A stretch of 34,820 nucleotides of DNA, from the NCBI GenBank assembly GCA_964645835.1, contig CAZYDG010000021.1, positions 1 through 34,820 on the forward strand. The letters run 5' to 3'. The stretch is from CAZBME01 sp964645835 (GTDB lineage: Bacteria; Desulfobacterota; Syntrophia; Syntrophales; UBA8958). This document shows, piece after piece, positions 1 through 7,535 of the stretch. The notes under the pieces are model-generated. The model was given only the letters and a program-made list of their open reading frames with translations, was not told the DNA's origin and did no database searches. The translations under genes were made by a program, and so were the position numbers. How positions within the stretch are numbered: position 1 is the first letter of the stretch; each line of letters opens with the position of its first letter.

Positions 1-2
1 TC

Positions 3-74
3 AACCCATTCCTGCTAAGAAAGGCTATGGAAAAGAAACTCAAAACGATCTTCTCACACATCAAACCGGGGTAA
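3..74 (+). other. possible C-terminal tail of a gene entering from the left (partial)
   Basis: The third frame is open from the window edge to a TAA at 72-74 and ends in a basic segment (residues RKAMEKKLKTIFSHIKPG). The second frame is also open, to about 119, so the correct frame is not certain. The stop overlaps the first of two GGTAAC...GAGGCAACG repeats, an arrangement seen at the 3' ends of some transposase genes. No family can be recognised from so few residues. Treat it as a hint only. Confidence 0.2.
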
Positions 75-141
75 CTTTCTTTATGAGGCAACGTTACCTC
101 TTGTCACTACACTTTCGGTAACATTTTAATTTGAGGCAACG
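70..141 (+). repeat. two direct repeats, GGTAAC...TGAGGCAACG, 47 bp apart
   Basis: Copy 1 is at 70-93 and copy 2 at 117-141. Both begin GGTAAC, have an AT-rich middle and end TGAGGCAACG, and they differ mainly inside the AT-rich part. Repeated transposase-binding sites near an element end (as in IS21-type elements) look like this, so this may be the right end of a mobile element lying left of the window. The repeat is seen directly; the transposon reading is inference. Confidence 0.5.
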
Positions 142-143
142 GG

Positions 144-204
144 ACAGAAAGTTATGGGGCTTCTGTTCAGGATATGGACAAAAGCCCCATTTCAATCTTT
201 CTGT
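144..204. terminator. long inverted repeat, likely bidirectional terminator
   Basis: ATGGGGCTT (154-162) pairs perfectly with AAGCCCCAT (182-190), and an outer arm ACAGAAAG (144-151) pairs with CTTTCTGT (197-204). The structure lies 27 bp past the stop of the minus-strand oxidoreductase gene, so it could end that transcript. It could equally be the boundary of the mobile-element remnant on its left. There is no long T-run directly after the inner stem. Confidence 0.45.
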
Positions 205-230
205 TGGATTTTAAAAAATCAATTGAAACT

Positions 231-1169
231 CTAATTAATAGTGAGAACGACTTTTCCCCGTGAGTGTGATTTTTGCTGATAATCAAGAGCCTCTTTCGTT
301 TGCTCCAGAGGGAATGTCTTATCGATGAAAACCTTGATAATGCCTTTATCGGCAAGTTCAGCAACTTTCTTCAACCGTTCGGTGCTCACTAGTGTGAATT
401 GTCCAATGGCCCTCACACCATATTGTTCCATGAGGTCCGACCTGGGTTGTTCGAGCATGGACACGATGATGCCGCCTTTCTTCAGGATTTTGAAAGATTT
501 TTCATAGATCTGGCCACCGATAGTATCGAAAGCGGCGTCATAATCGTTAAGCAGATCTTCAAAAGACTGTTTTTTATAATCTATCGTCTTATCGGCGCCC
601 AGTTCCTTGACATACGGCATATCTTCCGCAGCTGCCGTCGTTGCCACATAGGATCCGAGATGTTTGGCAAGCTGAATGGCAATAGAACCAATACCACCGG
701 CGCCACCATGAATAAGAATTTTTTGGCCACTGGAAAGATGCATGTGCTCGACAAGTGCTTGCCATGCGCTGGATCCGATCAGGGGTAAGGCAGCAGCTTC
801 GATATCGTTTAAGCTTTTCGGCTTATGCGCTATGGCTTTTGCAGCAGCCACGGCAAACTCTGCAAATGCGCCGGACCCGCCCCTCATGATAAGGGCAGAA
901 CCATAAACCTGGTCGCCTTTACTGAAGCCTGAAACACCTTCCCCGATCTTGTCCACCTCACCTGAAAAATCCCCTCCAAGTGTTGAAGGGAACCGCAAAG
1001 GCATCCTTTGATGAAGAAAGCCTTCACGAATTTTCCAATCGACGGGGTTAATCCCCGCCGCTTTTATCTTCACTAGAATCTCGCCCTGGGACAAAGGGGG
1101 AACGGACACATCGTTATCTATCTTTACAACTTCATTACCGCCATATGCATTAATTTGTACCGCCTTCAT
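231..1169 (-). CDS. NAD(P)-dependent zinc-independent MDR oxidoreductase (quinone reductase-like)
   Basis: A 312-residue medium-chain dehydrogenase/reductase. The N-terminal GroES-like fold has the typical segments AAGINPVDWKIREG and LGGDFSGEV. The Rossmann domain carries the nucleotide-binding motif HGGAGGIGSIAIQLAK, followed by LGADKTIDYK. The Cys/His ligands of the structural and catalytic zinc in alcohol dehydrogenases are absent, which places it with quinone oxidoreductase/enone reductase-type enzymes that use NAD(P)H to reduce quinones or unsaturated carbonyls in the cytoplasm. The exact substrate cannot be read from sequence. The ATG at 1169 is chosen because GGAGGG lies 7 nt upstream; an in-frame ATG at 1184 would include that site inside the gene. 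It is monocistronic, with palindromic sequences upstream that could bind a regulator. Confidence 0.88.
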   Translation of the reverse strand: MKAVQINAYGGNEVVKIDNDVSVPPLSQGEILVKIKAAGINPVDWKIREGFLHQRMPLRFPSTLGGDFSGEVDKIGEGVSGFSKGDQVYGSALIMRGGSGAFAEFAVAAAKAIAHKPKSLNDIEAAALPLIGSSAWQALVEHMHLSSGQKILIHGGAGGIGSIAIQLAKHLGSYVATTAAAEDMPYVKELGADKTIDYKKQSFEDLLNDYDAAFDTIGGQIYEKSFKILKKGGIIVSMLEQPRSDLMEQYGVRAIGQFTLVSTERLKKVAELADKGIIKVFIDKTFPLEQTKEALDYQQKSHSRGKVVLTIN

Positions 1170-1197
1170 ATGCTTACCCTCCATAAACTTGCAATAA

Positions 1198-1287
1198 TTC
1201 GTGTGCTTAATTTTGCACGAAATACATTCAAAGACATCATCCCATTATTGAGAAAAAGATCAATGGCGATAAAAAGTAAGCTTACTT
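1198..1287 (-). promoter_or_regulatory. candidate operators upstream of the MDR oxidoreductase
   Basis: Two palindromes lie in the 393-bp gap before the next plus-strand gene. An interrupted TTCGTGTGC/GCACGAA inverted repeat is at 1198-1221, about 30 bp upstream of the oxidoreductase start, and a perfect 14-bp palindrome AAGTAAGCTTACTT is at 1274-1287. Either could bind a dimeric repressor. No clear sigma-70 boxes were found. The rest of this gap holds only the repeat element at 1414-1513. Confidence 0.3.
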
Positions 1288-1413
1288 GTAGGCAATATCC
1301 CTTAATTCTATTTCCGATGGCGAACGACTCTATCCGCTATGGGGAAAGGATTTCGGTTGATAAAAAGAGATTCTTCCCCTATTCTTTTTTTAGTATTGTC
1401 TCGACTTGAACCA

Positions 1414-1513
1414 GCAGTCTGTTGAAAATCGCTCATCCCACGCTTTCGCCAGGACGGCGTCTGCTGCGCTGTGAATTTCATTGTAGGGTGGGACAAGCTT
1501 TTGAACAGACTGC
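1414..1513. repeat. dispersed inverted-repeat element, copy 1 (reverse orientation)
   Basis: This 100-bp segment is bounded by GCAGTCTGTTGAAAA on the left and TTTTGAACAGACTGC on the right, a 15-bp terminal inverted repeat with one mismatch. Read on the minus strand its interior contains CTACAATGAAATTC, CGCAGCAGACG and GCGAAAGCGTGGG, all of which recur in the copy near 11860-11940. It has no coding capacity, so it would be a non-autonomous (MITE-like or REP-like) element. It sits 64 bp upstream of the next gene start. Confidence 0.75.
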
Positions 1514-1577
1514 CCAAGGTCAAGTATTTCAAAAACCTGCTGATCGGACTGCCTGTTTTTCGACTTGGAGGAAAAAC

Positions 1578-2741
1578 ATGAAAAAGCAAGATTCATTGCC
1601 CGTCGTTCAGATGTTGATGCATGATTTCGCCGACAGAACAGGCATTTCCGACAGGCAAAAGCCGCCGCGGCGCTACCTTTGGACAGACTCTTTTGCCGTC
1701 TGCAACTTTCTCGAATTATTCCGTCTCACGGGTGATGAATCATTCAAGTCCCTTGCCCTGACCCTAGTTGATCAGGTCCACGAGACCCTTGGCCGTCACC
1801 GGGGTGATGATTCCCGGCATGGCTGGATCAGCGGCTTGAACGAGGATGAAGGCAGGAAACATCCTACGGCAGGGGGCCTGCGGATTGGAAAGGCATTGCA
1901 GGAACGGCAACCTGATGAGCCTTTTGACGAACGTCTGGAATGGGAACGCGACGGTCAGTACTTCCACTACCTGACCAAATGGATGCATGCCCTTTACCGG
2001 GTCGGGCAGGTTACGGGCAACGATGCCTTTCATTTCCAGGCCAGGGAACTTGCCCAGGCGATCCATGGCCGCTTCACCTATTGGCCGGGAGGCAGGGGAC
2101 CAAGGCGCATGTATTGGAAGATGAGCATCGATCTCTCACGCCCCCTTGTACCGTCCATGGGCCATCATGATCCTCTCGATGGTCTGATCACCTACAGTGA
2201 ACTTCAGGCAACCTCGACAACGGCAGGACCCGACCTCGCCGCAGAGATGGCCGAGATGGCCGCCATGTGCCGGGGAAAGGACTGGACAACGGATGATCCT
2301 CTCGGTTTGGGTGGTCTCATGACCGACGCCTGCCGTGTGACGCAAATGACGGTCCGAGGCATGATAATCATGCCGGGGCTTCTGGAAGATATCCTGTCGA
2401 CAGCCCTGGTGGGACTGGAATCCTTCCTCCGCCGGAGTCCTCTGACGATGCCCGCTAACTATCGCCTGGCATTTAGAGAATTCGGTCTTTCTCTTGGCCT
2501 GAGGGCGTTGGCAAAGCTCAAAAGGCTGACTAACGAAGCGCCCCTGGGAACTTTTGCGAACATAGCTGCATTGACGGAGCAAATTACCGCCATCCTGCAC
2601 TATGCTCCCATCGGAAAAGCAATTGAGGCATTCTGGCTCGACCCAGCCAATCGGCAGGCCGATACTTGGACGGAACACGAAGATATCAACGCTGTCATGT
2701 TGGCAACCTCTCTGACGCCGGAGGGATTTTTAACGATATAA
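1578..2741 (+). CDS. uncharacterised protein, possible alpha/alpha-toroid (six-hairpin glycosidase-like) fold
   Basis: A 387-residue soluble protein with no signal peptide or membrane segment. The ATG at 1578 is chosen because GGAGG lies at the right distance; the frame extends further upstream only through the repeat element. The N-terminal part has aromatic-rich helices with motifs such as YLWTDSFAVCNFLELFRLTG, HGWISGLNEDEG and DGQYFHYLTKWMHALYRVG. The regular helix-turn spacing resembles alpha/alpha-barrel proteins related to six-hairpin glycosidases. I do not recognise a defined enzyme family and assign no reaction. Acidic residues in DGQYFHY and the HDPLDGL segment would be the first places to look for an active site. 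Its 3' end is 11 bp from the convergent larB gene, with no terminator between. Confidence 0.72.
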   Translation: MKKQDSLPVVQMLMHDFADRTGISDRQKPPRRYLWTDSFAVCNFLELFRLTGDESFKSLALTLVDQVHETLGRHRGDDSRHGWISGLNEDEGRKHPTAGGLRIGKALQERQPDEPFDERLEWERDGQYFHYLTKWMHALYRVGQVTGNDAFHFQARELAQAIHGRFTYWPGGRGPRRMYWKMSIDLSRPLVPSMGHHDPLDGLITYSELQATSTTAGPDLAAEMAEMAAMCRGKDWTTDDPLGLGGLMTDACRVTQMTVRGMIIMPGLLEDILSTALVGLESFLRRSPLTMPANYRLAFREFGLSLGLRALAKLKRLTNEAPLGTFANIAALTEQITAILHYAPIGKAIEAFWLDPANRQADTWTEHEDINAVMLATSLTPEGFLTI

Positions 2742-2752
2742 TCCCATGACTG

Positions 2753-3502
2753 TCACTTTAACTTATTGATCATACTTGCCATATATCCGGCGCCAAAGCC
2801 GTTGTCGATGTTTACCACCGAGACACCGCCGGCACAGCTGTTGAGCATGGACAAGAGGGCGGCAAGGCCGTGAAAGCTTGCCCCGTAGCCAACAGACGTT
2901 GGGACGGCGATGACCGGTTTGTCCACAAGCCCTCCGACCACACTGGGAAGAGCCCCTTCCATGCCGGCAACGACGACAATCACACGGGCTCCCCGGATGA
3001 GGTCCAGTTTATCGAACAAGCGATGGACACCTGCCACGCCCACGTCGACGACCCGTTCGACGCGGTTCCCGAATATCTCCGCAGTAATGGAAGCCTCTTC
3101 CGCCACAGGCAAATCGGAAGTCCCTGCCGTGACGACGGCAATATACGAGTCGGGAAGAGGGATATTCTTTCTGACGATTGTGATAGTCCGGGCCAACGGA
3201 TGATAGACGGCATCGGGACATAGGCCGGATATTTCTCCATAGATTTCTTCATTTGCCCGGGTGGCCAATATATTGGAGTCCCCTTTCATCATGGCCTCGA
3301 CGATGGTACGGACCTGCTCCTTCGTCTTGCCAGCACAGAAAATCACCTCCGGATAGCCGACGCGCAGCTCCCGGTGCGTGTCGATCTTGGCGCAACCCAA
3401 ATCCATATAAGAGAGACCCTTAAGGCGTGAGACGCCCTCATTAACAGCAATGCTTCCTTCCCGTACGCCCGTCAGCAATTCTTTCAACGCATCGGCATTC
3501 AT
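2753..3502 (-). CDS. larB: LarB, pyridinium-3,5-biscarboxylic acid mononucleotide synthase
   Basis: A 249-residue protein. LarB carboxylates and hydrolyses nicotinic acid adenine dinucleotide to begin synthesis of the nickel-pincer nucleotide cofactor used by lactate racemase and LarA-like enzymes. The C-terminal half (about 120-245) is PurE/AIR-carboxylase-like, with AGTSDLPVAEEA, VAGVHRLF, VVAGMEGALPSVVGGL and PTSVGYGASFHGLAALLSML. The N-terminal part has the family segment DLGCAKIDTHRELRVGYPEVIFC. Length matches the family. The ATG overlaps the larC stop as ATGA, indicating translational coupling. No larA or larE is visible in the window, so the user of the cofactor must be encoded elsewhere. 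Confidence 0.95.
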   Translation of the reverse strand: MNADALKELLTGVREGSIAVNEGVSRLKGLSYMDLGCAKIDTHRELRVGYPEVIFCAGKTKEQVRTIVEAMMKGDSNILATRANEEIYGEISGLCPDAVYHPLARTITIVRKNIPLPDSYIAVVTAGTSDLPVAEEASITAEIFGNRVERVVDVGVAGVHRLFDKLDLIRGARVIVVVAGMEGALPSVVGGLVDKPVIAVPTSVGYGASFHGLAALLSMLNSCAGGVSVVNIDNGFGAGYMASMINKLK

Positions 3503-4701
3503 TTTTTCTTCAGTTCCTCCCGAACGATGTCATAAACTTCTTCCAGAGACAGGCCTTTCTCCCGGGCCACGCGTCGGCAATCCTCGTATTCCGGCTTCGA
3601 CTTGATCTTCTTTCCCTGGAGATAGCCATGCTTAACGTCAATCTCGCCGTGGGTTATAGATACCTTTTCCATTTCGCGCCGCAGCATGGCCTTGCTTACT
3701 TTGTAAGCACGAAGACCGAATGTCGAAGAATGACGCCACAAACAATCCTCCACCGCCATCCGGCGCGAGGCGTCGCACAGAACGGAGAGAGTCACGGCAG
3801 GCCGCGACTTCTTCATGACGATCGGCGTGAAGAATACATCATGGGCGCCATTTTCAAAGAGACGTTCCATCAGAAAGCCATAATGCTCTGGATTCATGTC
3901 ATCCATATTGCATTCGATCACGAGAGCCTCAGTCCGCTCCACATCGGAGCCACCGGCCTCATCAGCCGCCATGGAGCCCAGGAAGACCCGCAGGACATTC
4001 GGAACCTCCGTATCCCGATGGCCGATGCCATAACCAATTTTCTCAGGCGTGAAAGCGGCGGCATCGGTAAACGATTCGGCCATGGCCGCGACGATGGCCG
4101 CCCCTGTGGGCGTTGTGGTCTCGAAAGGGACCAGACCCGATTTTATGGGAATACCCTTGAGAATCTCGACCGTTGCCGGCGCCGGCACGGGAAGGATTCC
4201 ATGGGCGCATTTAACAAAGCCACCACCGACCTGGATATGGGACGCCACAATCTTATCCGCCTTAAAATAGTCAAAGCAGACAGCGGCTCCGACAATATCC
4301 ACGATGGAATCAACAGCTCCGACTTCATGAAAATGAACGTCCGAAACGTCACGGCCGTGGACTTTTGCCTCCGCCACGGCAATTCTTGAAAATATATCCA
4401 GGCTGATCTTCTTTACGGCATCTGACAGGCCGCTTCCCCTGATCATGGCTTGAATATCCCCGAAGGTTCTCCCATGGTGGGAATGGTCATCATCATGAAT
4501 CTCTTGATCAATGATAACTTCCACCCTTGTCCCTGTTATTCCCCGCCTGCTATCCCTTGTGATTCTGAGGTCATAAGGGCCGATATTTAGTTTCTTGAGT
4601 TCCCGTGCCAGGATATCGCGATCCACGCCTAGATCGAGCATGGCGCCTAAGTTCATGTCGCCGCTGATGCCGGAAAAACAGTCGTAATACAGAATTTTCA
4701 T
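3499..4701 (-). CDS. larC: LarC, nickel insertion protein for the nickel-pincer cofactor
   Basis: A 400-residue member of the LarC (formerly DUF111) family, which inserts nickel into pyridinium-3,5-bisthiocarboxylic acid mononucleotide in a CTP-dependent step. The N-terminus YYDCFSGISGDMNLGAMLDLG is diagnostic. A metal-binding His/Asp stretch (HDDDHSHHG, about residues 70-80) follows, then HFHEVGAVDSIVDIVGAA and the C-terminal ECNMDDMNPEHYGFLMERL segment. In some species larC is split and joined by programmed frameshifting; here it is a single uninterrupted frame. The ATG at 4701 has AAAGGA upstream, and a TTG two codons earlier is less likely. It is the first gene of the larC-larB pair and is divergent from the HD-GYP gene. 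Confidence 0.95.
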   Translation of the reverse strand: MKILYYDCFSGISGDMNLGAMLDLGVDRDILARELKKLNIGPYDLRITRDSRRGITGTRVEVIIDQEIHDDDHSHHGRTFGDIQAMIRGSGLSDAVKKISLDIFSRIAVAEAKVHGRDVSDVHFHEVGAVDSIVDIVGAAVCFDYFKADKIVASHIQVGGGFVKCAHGILPVPAPATVEILKGIPIKSGLVPFETTTPTGAAIVAAMAESFTDAAAFTPEKIGYGIGHRDTEVPNVLRVFLGSMAADEAGGSDVERTEALVIECNMDDMNPEHYGFLMERLFENGAHDVFFTPIVMKKSRPAVTLSVLCDASRRMAVEDCLWRHSSTFGLRAYKVSKAMLRREMEKVSITHGEIDVKHGYLQGKKIKSKPEYEDCRRVAREKGLSLEEVYDIVREELKKK

Positions 4702-4811
4702 AAACAATATCCTTTCTTGACGTTTCTACCATGACATCGGACCTGAGGACAATCTTTTATGTCCATTTCATCAAACCCGTTGCCTAAATACAAAAATCAC
4801 CTTAAAAAACA

Positions 4812-4840
4812 TTGACAGCCGGTACGGCGCCTTTTATACT
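4812..4840 (+). promoter_or_regulatory. sigma-70-type promoter for the HD-GYP gene
   Basis: TTGACA at 4812-4817 and TATACT at 4835-4840 are separated by 17 bp, close to the full consensus. The predicted start of transcription falls about 35-40 bp before the ATG at 4885. It lies in the 183-bp gap between the divergent larC and HD-GYP genes. Confidence 0.72.
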
Positions 4841-4884
4841 CCCCAGCCAGAAGAGGTAAACTCCATAACGAAACGACAATCCTT

Positions 4885-6177
4885 ATGCCAGACTTTGTCA
4901 TTCCTGAATACCGAGTCTCCACGGATCTGCTCCGGGTAGGCGTCTTCATCCGCCTCGAAGGGCTGAAATGGTACGAGCATCCTTTCCTTTTTAAAAATTT
5001 TAAAATCGCCAATAACGAACAACTCCGGACCATTCAATCTCTTGACGTCAAAGAAGTAATCTGTGTTCCCAGCAAAAGCGATGTACTGCCGTTGAGCGAT
5101 GCGGCGCCGAAAATCCTTAAGGATGACGACACCGCCAGGAAGAATGCCGCCGACGAGTTGTGGCGCATCAAGAGAGACCGGGCGGAGCGTTTGAAGAAAC
5201 GGCAGGAAAGAATCGCCCAGTGCGAAAAACGCTATATCGATTCACAACAGCGAATCGGCAACATCATGACCGGTATGGCCGCGGGAAACCTGAACGCCAT
5301 TGAGGACGCCGCGGATTTTGCCGAAAGCTTTTCCCTCTATTTTCTGGATGATACCCAGTCGACGCTGCATCTCATGCGTCTGGCCTCTAAGGATGAAGGA
5401 ATTTATTTTCACTCCATGAATGTCGCCGTCCTATCAATGATATTCGCAAAGGAACTGGGCATCAGAGGCGAAGAAATGTCCACCCTGTGCATGGGGGCGC
5501 TCTTTCACGATATCGGTAAAAGCAAGATCGACCGCAAGGTCTTGATCAAGGAAAAGGGACTGACAAAACCGGAGTTGGATTTCCTTCAGCAGCATCCGAA
5601 ATACGGCGTGGACATCCTTGCCCCCATGGAATCATTTCCCCGGGTGGCCCTGGCCATCGTGTACCAACACCATGAGGCCTGCGACGGATCGGGTTATCCT
5701 AAGGGTATCCAGGGACCCCAGATTCATCTCCTATCAAAAATCGTCTCCATTACCAATGCATACGACAATTACTGCAACCGACGCAAACCCTCCGATTCCT
5801 TGACGCCGTTCGAGGCCCTCTCGCAGATGTTTTCCAAACAGAAGGCTGTATTTGATGAAAAGCTCCTTTCCGCATTCATCAGATGCATGGGCATCTATCC
5901 GCCGGGAACCGTCGTTCAGTTGAACAACGGGGCCATCGGCATGGTAATAGCTGTTAATTCCGAAAATCAGCTGCACCCGAGTGTTGTCATCTATGACCCG
6001 GAAATCCCGAAAAAAGATGCTATCATTATCGATATGCAGGACGAAAAGGATTTGGAAATCGTACAGTCCATCAGGCCGGCGGCCCTGCCAAAGGAAATCT
6101 TCGACTATCTCTCTCCAAGGGAACGAGTCACATACTTCGTCGATACGACAGAACCTTCAACCGGCGAATCCGGCTAA
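4885..6177 (+). CDS. HD-GYP domain protein, probable cyclic di-GMP phosphodiesterase
   Basis: A 430-residue cytoplasmic protein. Residues 1-130 resemble the DUF3391 domain often placed ahead of HD-GYP domains (start RVSTDLLRVGVFIRLEGLKW, then VICVPSKSD), with a basic coiled segment around 95-120. The HD-GYP core has the first metal-ligand His (H176), the HD pair in FHDIGKSKID (H208, D209), HPKYGVDIL, YQHHEACDGSGYPKG (G270-Y271-P272) and KIVSITNAYDNYC. All key residues are present, so hydrolysis of c-di-GMP is expected. A C-terminal extension (about 330-430) with GTVVQLNNGAIGMVIAV is common in this subgroup. No receiver domain is fused. The Shine-Dalgarno site is weak. It ends 5 bp from the convergent OmpA-like gene. 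Confidence 0.92.
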   Translation: MPDFVIPEYRVSTDLLRVGVFIRLEGLKWYEHPFLFKNFKIANNEQLRTIQSLDVKEVICVPSKSDVLPLSDAAPKILKDDDTARKNAADELWRIKRDRAERLKKRQERIAQCEKRYIDSQQRIGNIMTGMAAGNLNAIEDAADFAESFSLYFLDDTQSTLHLMRLASKDEGIYFHSMNVAVLSMIFAKELGIRGEEMSTLCMGALFHDIGKSKIDRKVLIKEKGLTKPELDFLQQHPKYGVDILAPMESFPRVALAIVYQHHEACDGSGYPKGIQGPQIHLLSKIVSITNAYDNYCNRRKPSDSLTPFEALSQMFSKQKAVFDEKLLSAFIRCMGIYPPGTVVQLNNGAIGMVIAVNSENQLHPSVVIYDPEIPKKDAIIIDMQDEKDLEIVQSIRPAALPKEIFDYLSPRERVTYFVDTTEPSTGESG

Positions 6178-6182
6178 TTTTC

Positions 6183-6836
6183 TTAGCGAACCGTAATCTC
6201 AACTCGACGATTCCGCGGTTCGGCAACGCCATCGGGTGTCTGCACCAAGGGTTTCTCCTTACCGAAATAATCGATTTCAATAAGTGAACGGTCAATTCCA
6301 CGGGCAACCAGCAAATCGGCGATGGCGCGGGCACGCTTCAGGGAGAGGCGACGATTGTACTCGGCGCGTCCAACCGTGTCCGTATGACCGATAATGCTGA
6401 TATAGACGGACTTGCGATCTTTGACGGCGTCAATGACTTTGGGCAGCAATCCCAGAGAAGCCGTTGACGGCCGGGCACTGTCGGATTCAAAAAAGATGAG
6501 GAAACTGACCGGCTGGGGTGGTTGGGCTTCCATGGCCTCACCGAAGAGCTCCCGAATTTCCTTTTGCTCCATCGGGGCGGGTGGTTGCGGTTTCTTGCCT
6601 GCGCCGGCAACGGCTGTTGCCTCCCATGACTTATCCAGGACTTGCATACCCGCTTCATTGCCCACTTCTATCTTTCCGACATGCCCGTCGGGGTCAGGCA
6701 GAAGGACAACCCGTGTATTGGGGGCACAGGCAAAAAGGCACAAAAGGGCCAAACCGATAGAAACCAGAGTACAGGACCGCTTCCATTGAAGCCATCCACC
6801 GATACGTAATCGATCGAAAAGCACCTGCCTAGTCAT
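6183..6836 (-). CDS. OmpA-family peptidoglycan-binding lipoprotein
   Basis: A 217-residue protein. A hydrophobic segment ends at LCLFAC, a plausible lipobox, so it is probably an outer-membrane lipoprotein, though its N-terminal region is unusually long (about 20 residues). The mature part has a Pro/Gln-rich linker and then a C-terminal OmpA-like domain (about 110-217) with FLIFFESDSARPS, SIIGHTDTVGRAEYNRRLSLKRA, and the closing EPRNRRVEITVR. The Asp of HTDTVG and the Arg of RNRRVEI, which hold the diaminopimelate of peptidoglycan, are both present. The ATG at 6836 overlaps the 3' end of the upstream FecR-domain gene by 8 bp, so the two are translationally coupled and likely act together at the cell wall. 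Confidence 0.85.
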   Translation of the reverse strand: MTRQVLFDRLRIGGWLQWKRSCTLVSIGLALLCLFACAPNTRVVLLPDPDGHVGKIEVGNEAGMQVLDKSWEATAVAGAGKKPQPPAPMEQKEIRELFGEAMEAQPPQPVSFLIFFESDSARPSTASLGLLPKVIDAVKDRKSVYISIIGHTDTVGRAEYNRRLSLKRARAIADLLVARGIDRSLIEIDYFGKEKPLVQTPDGVAEPRNRRVEITVR

Positions 6837-7281
6837 CTTCCACCTTGACCGCAAGGTGAGTTCCACGGATTCCGCAGGATGCCGTTGGCGTTTCAACACG
6901 TACGGCCTTTCCATCCATCTTGGCGATAAGGCCGGACAGGTAGGTCATCGTCCCTTTGTTGATCTTAAAAACGGAGGATACGTTTCTATCCGCGGGTTTG
7001 AAGATATATCGACTAATAGCCAAACGCGTGTTGGAGCCAATCGAGATCAGGCTGTCATCCCGCAGGATAGCCCCCAGAGAACTAATCTTGCCAGTAACAA
7101 TAACATCCTTTTCGAAGAGTTTGTCTCCAATTTTTGCCGGAACGGATTTATCATTCCGTTCAATTGCAGCCATCCCTTTCAGGGTCTTGACGACTCCAAC
7201 GACTTCTTCCGCTGCAACGCCACGGCCCATTGCCATGATGACTAGAAAGGCAAGGCCAAGCGTAGCGGTCAACTTTTTCAT
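6829..7281 (-). CDS. secreted FecR-domain protein
   Basis: A 150-residue protein with a signal peptide (LTATLGLAFLVIMAMGRGVAA, cut before EEVVGVV). The mature region matches the FecR domain: GVVKTLKGMAAIERN, PAKIGDKLFEKDVIVTG, LGAILRDDSLISIGSNTRLAI and ETPTASCGIRGTHLAV. In this stand-alone periplasmic form the domain is not a sigma-factor regulator; many such proteins occur beside OmpA-like or adhesin genes and their role is unknown. Three ATG codons lie in a row at 7287, 7284 and 7281, directly after GGAGG. Only the third has normal Shine-Dalgarno spacing, so 7281 is chosen. It is the first gene of a two-gene unit with the OmpA-like lipoprotein. Confidence 0.85.
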   Translation of the reverse strand: MKKLTATLGLAFLVIMAMGRGVAAEEVVGVVKTLKGMAAIERNDKSVPAKIGDKLFEKDVIVTGKISSLGAILRDDSLISIGSNTRLAISRYIFKPADRNVSSVFKINKGTMTYLSGLIAKMDGKAVRVETPTASCGIRGTHLAVKVEDD

Positions 7282-7535
7282 CATCATCCTCCCTCATGCT
7301 TCAAATGGAACAGCAGACGATCATGCCGCCTGCTTTCAACATATTGGAAAAAGCCTTTGGACAATGAGCAACAAGATTATGTTCGATGGATTAAAACTTC
7401 TTTACCTGATATCATAAATGCCTGTTGTCCGCAAAAGAAAACTCCTTCTTTTACGATGCAAGAGAAAAGGTGGACCAAATCATCATAAAAACGAGAAAGA
7501 TAAAGAAACCAATATCGGTATCAGCAGGCAAGGCA

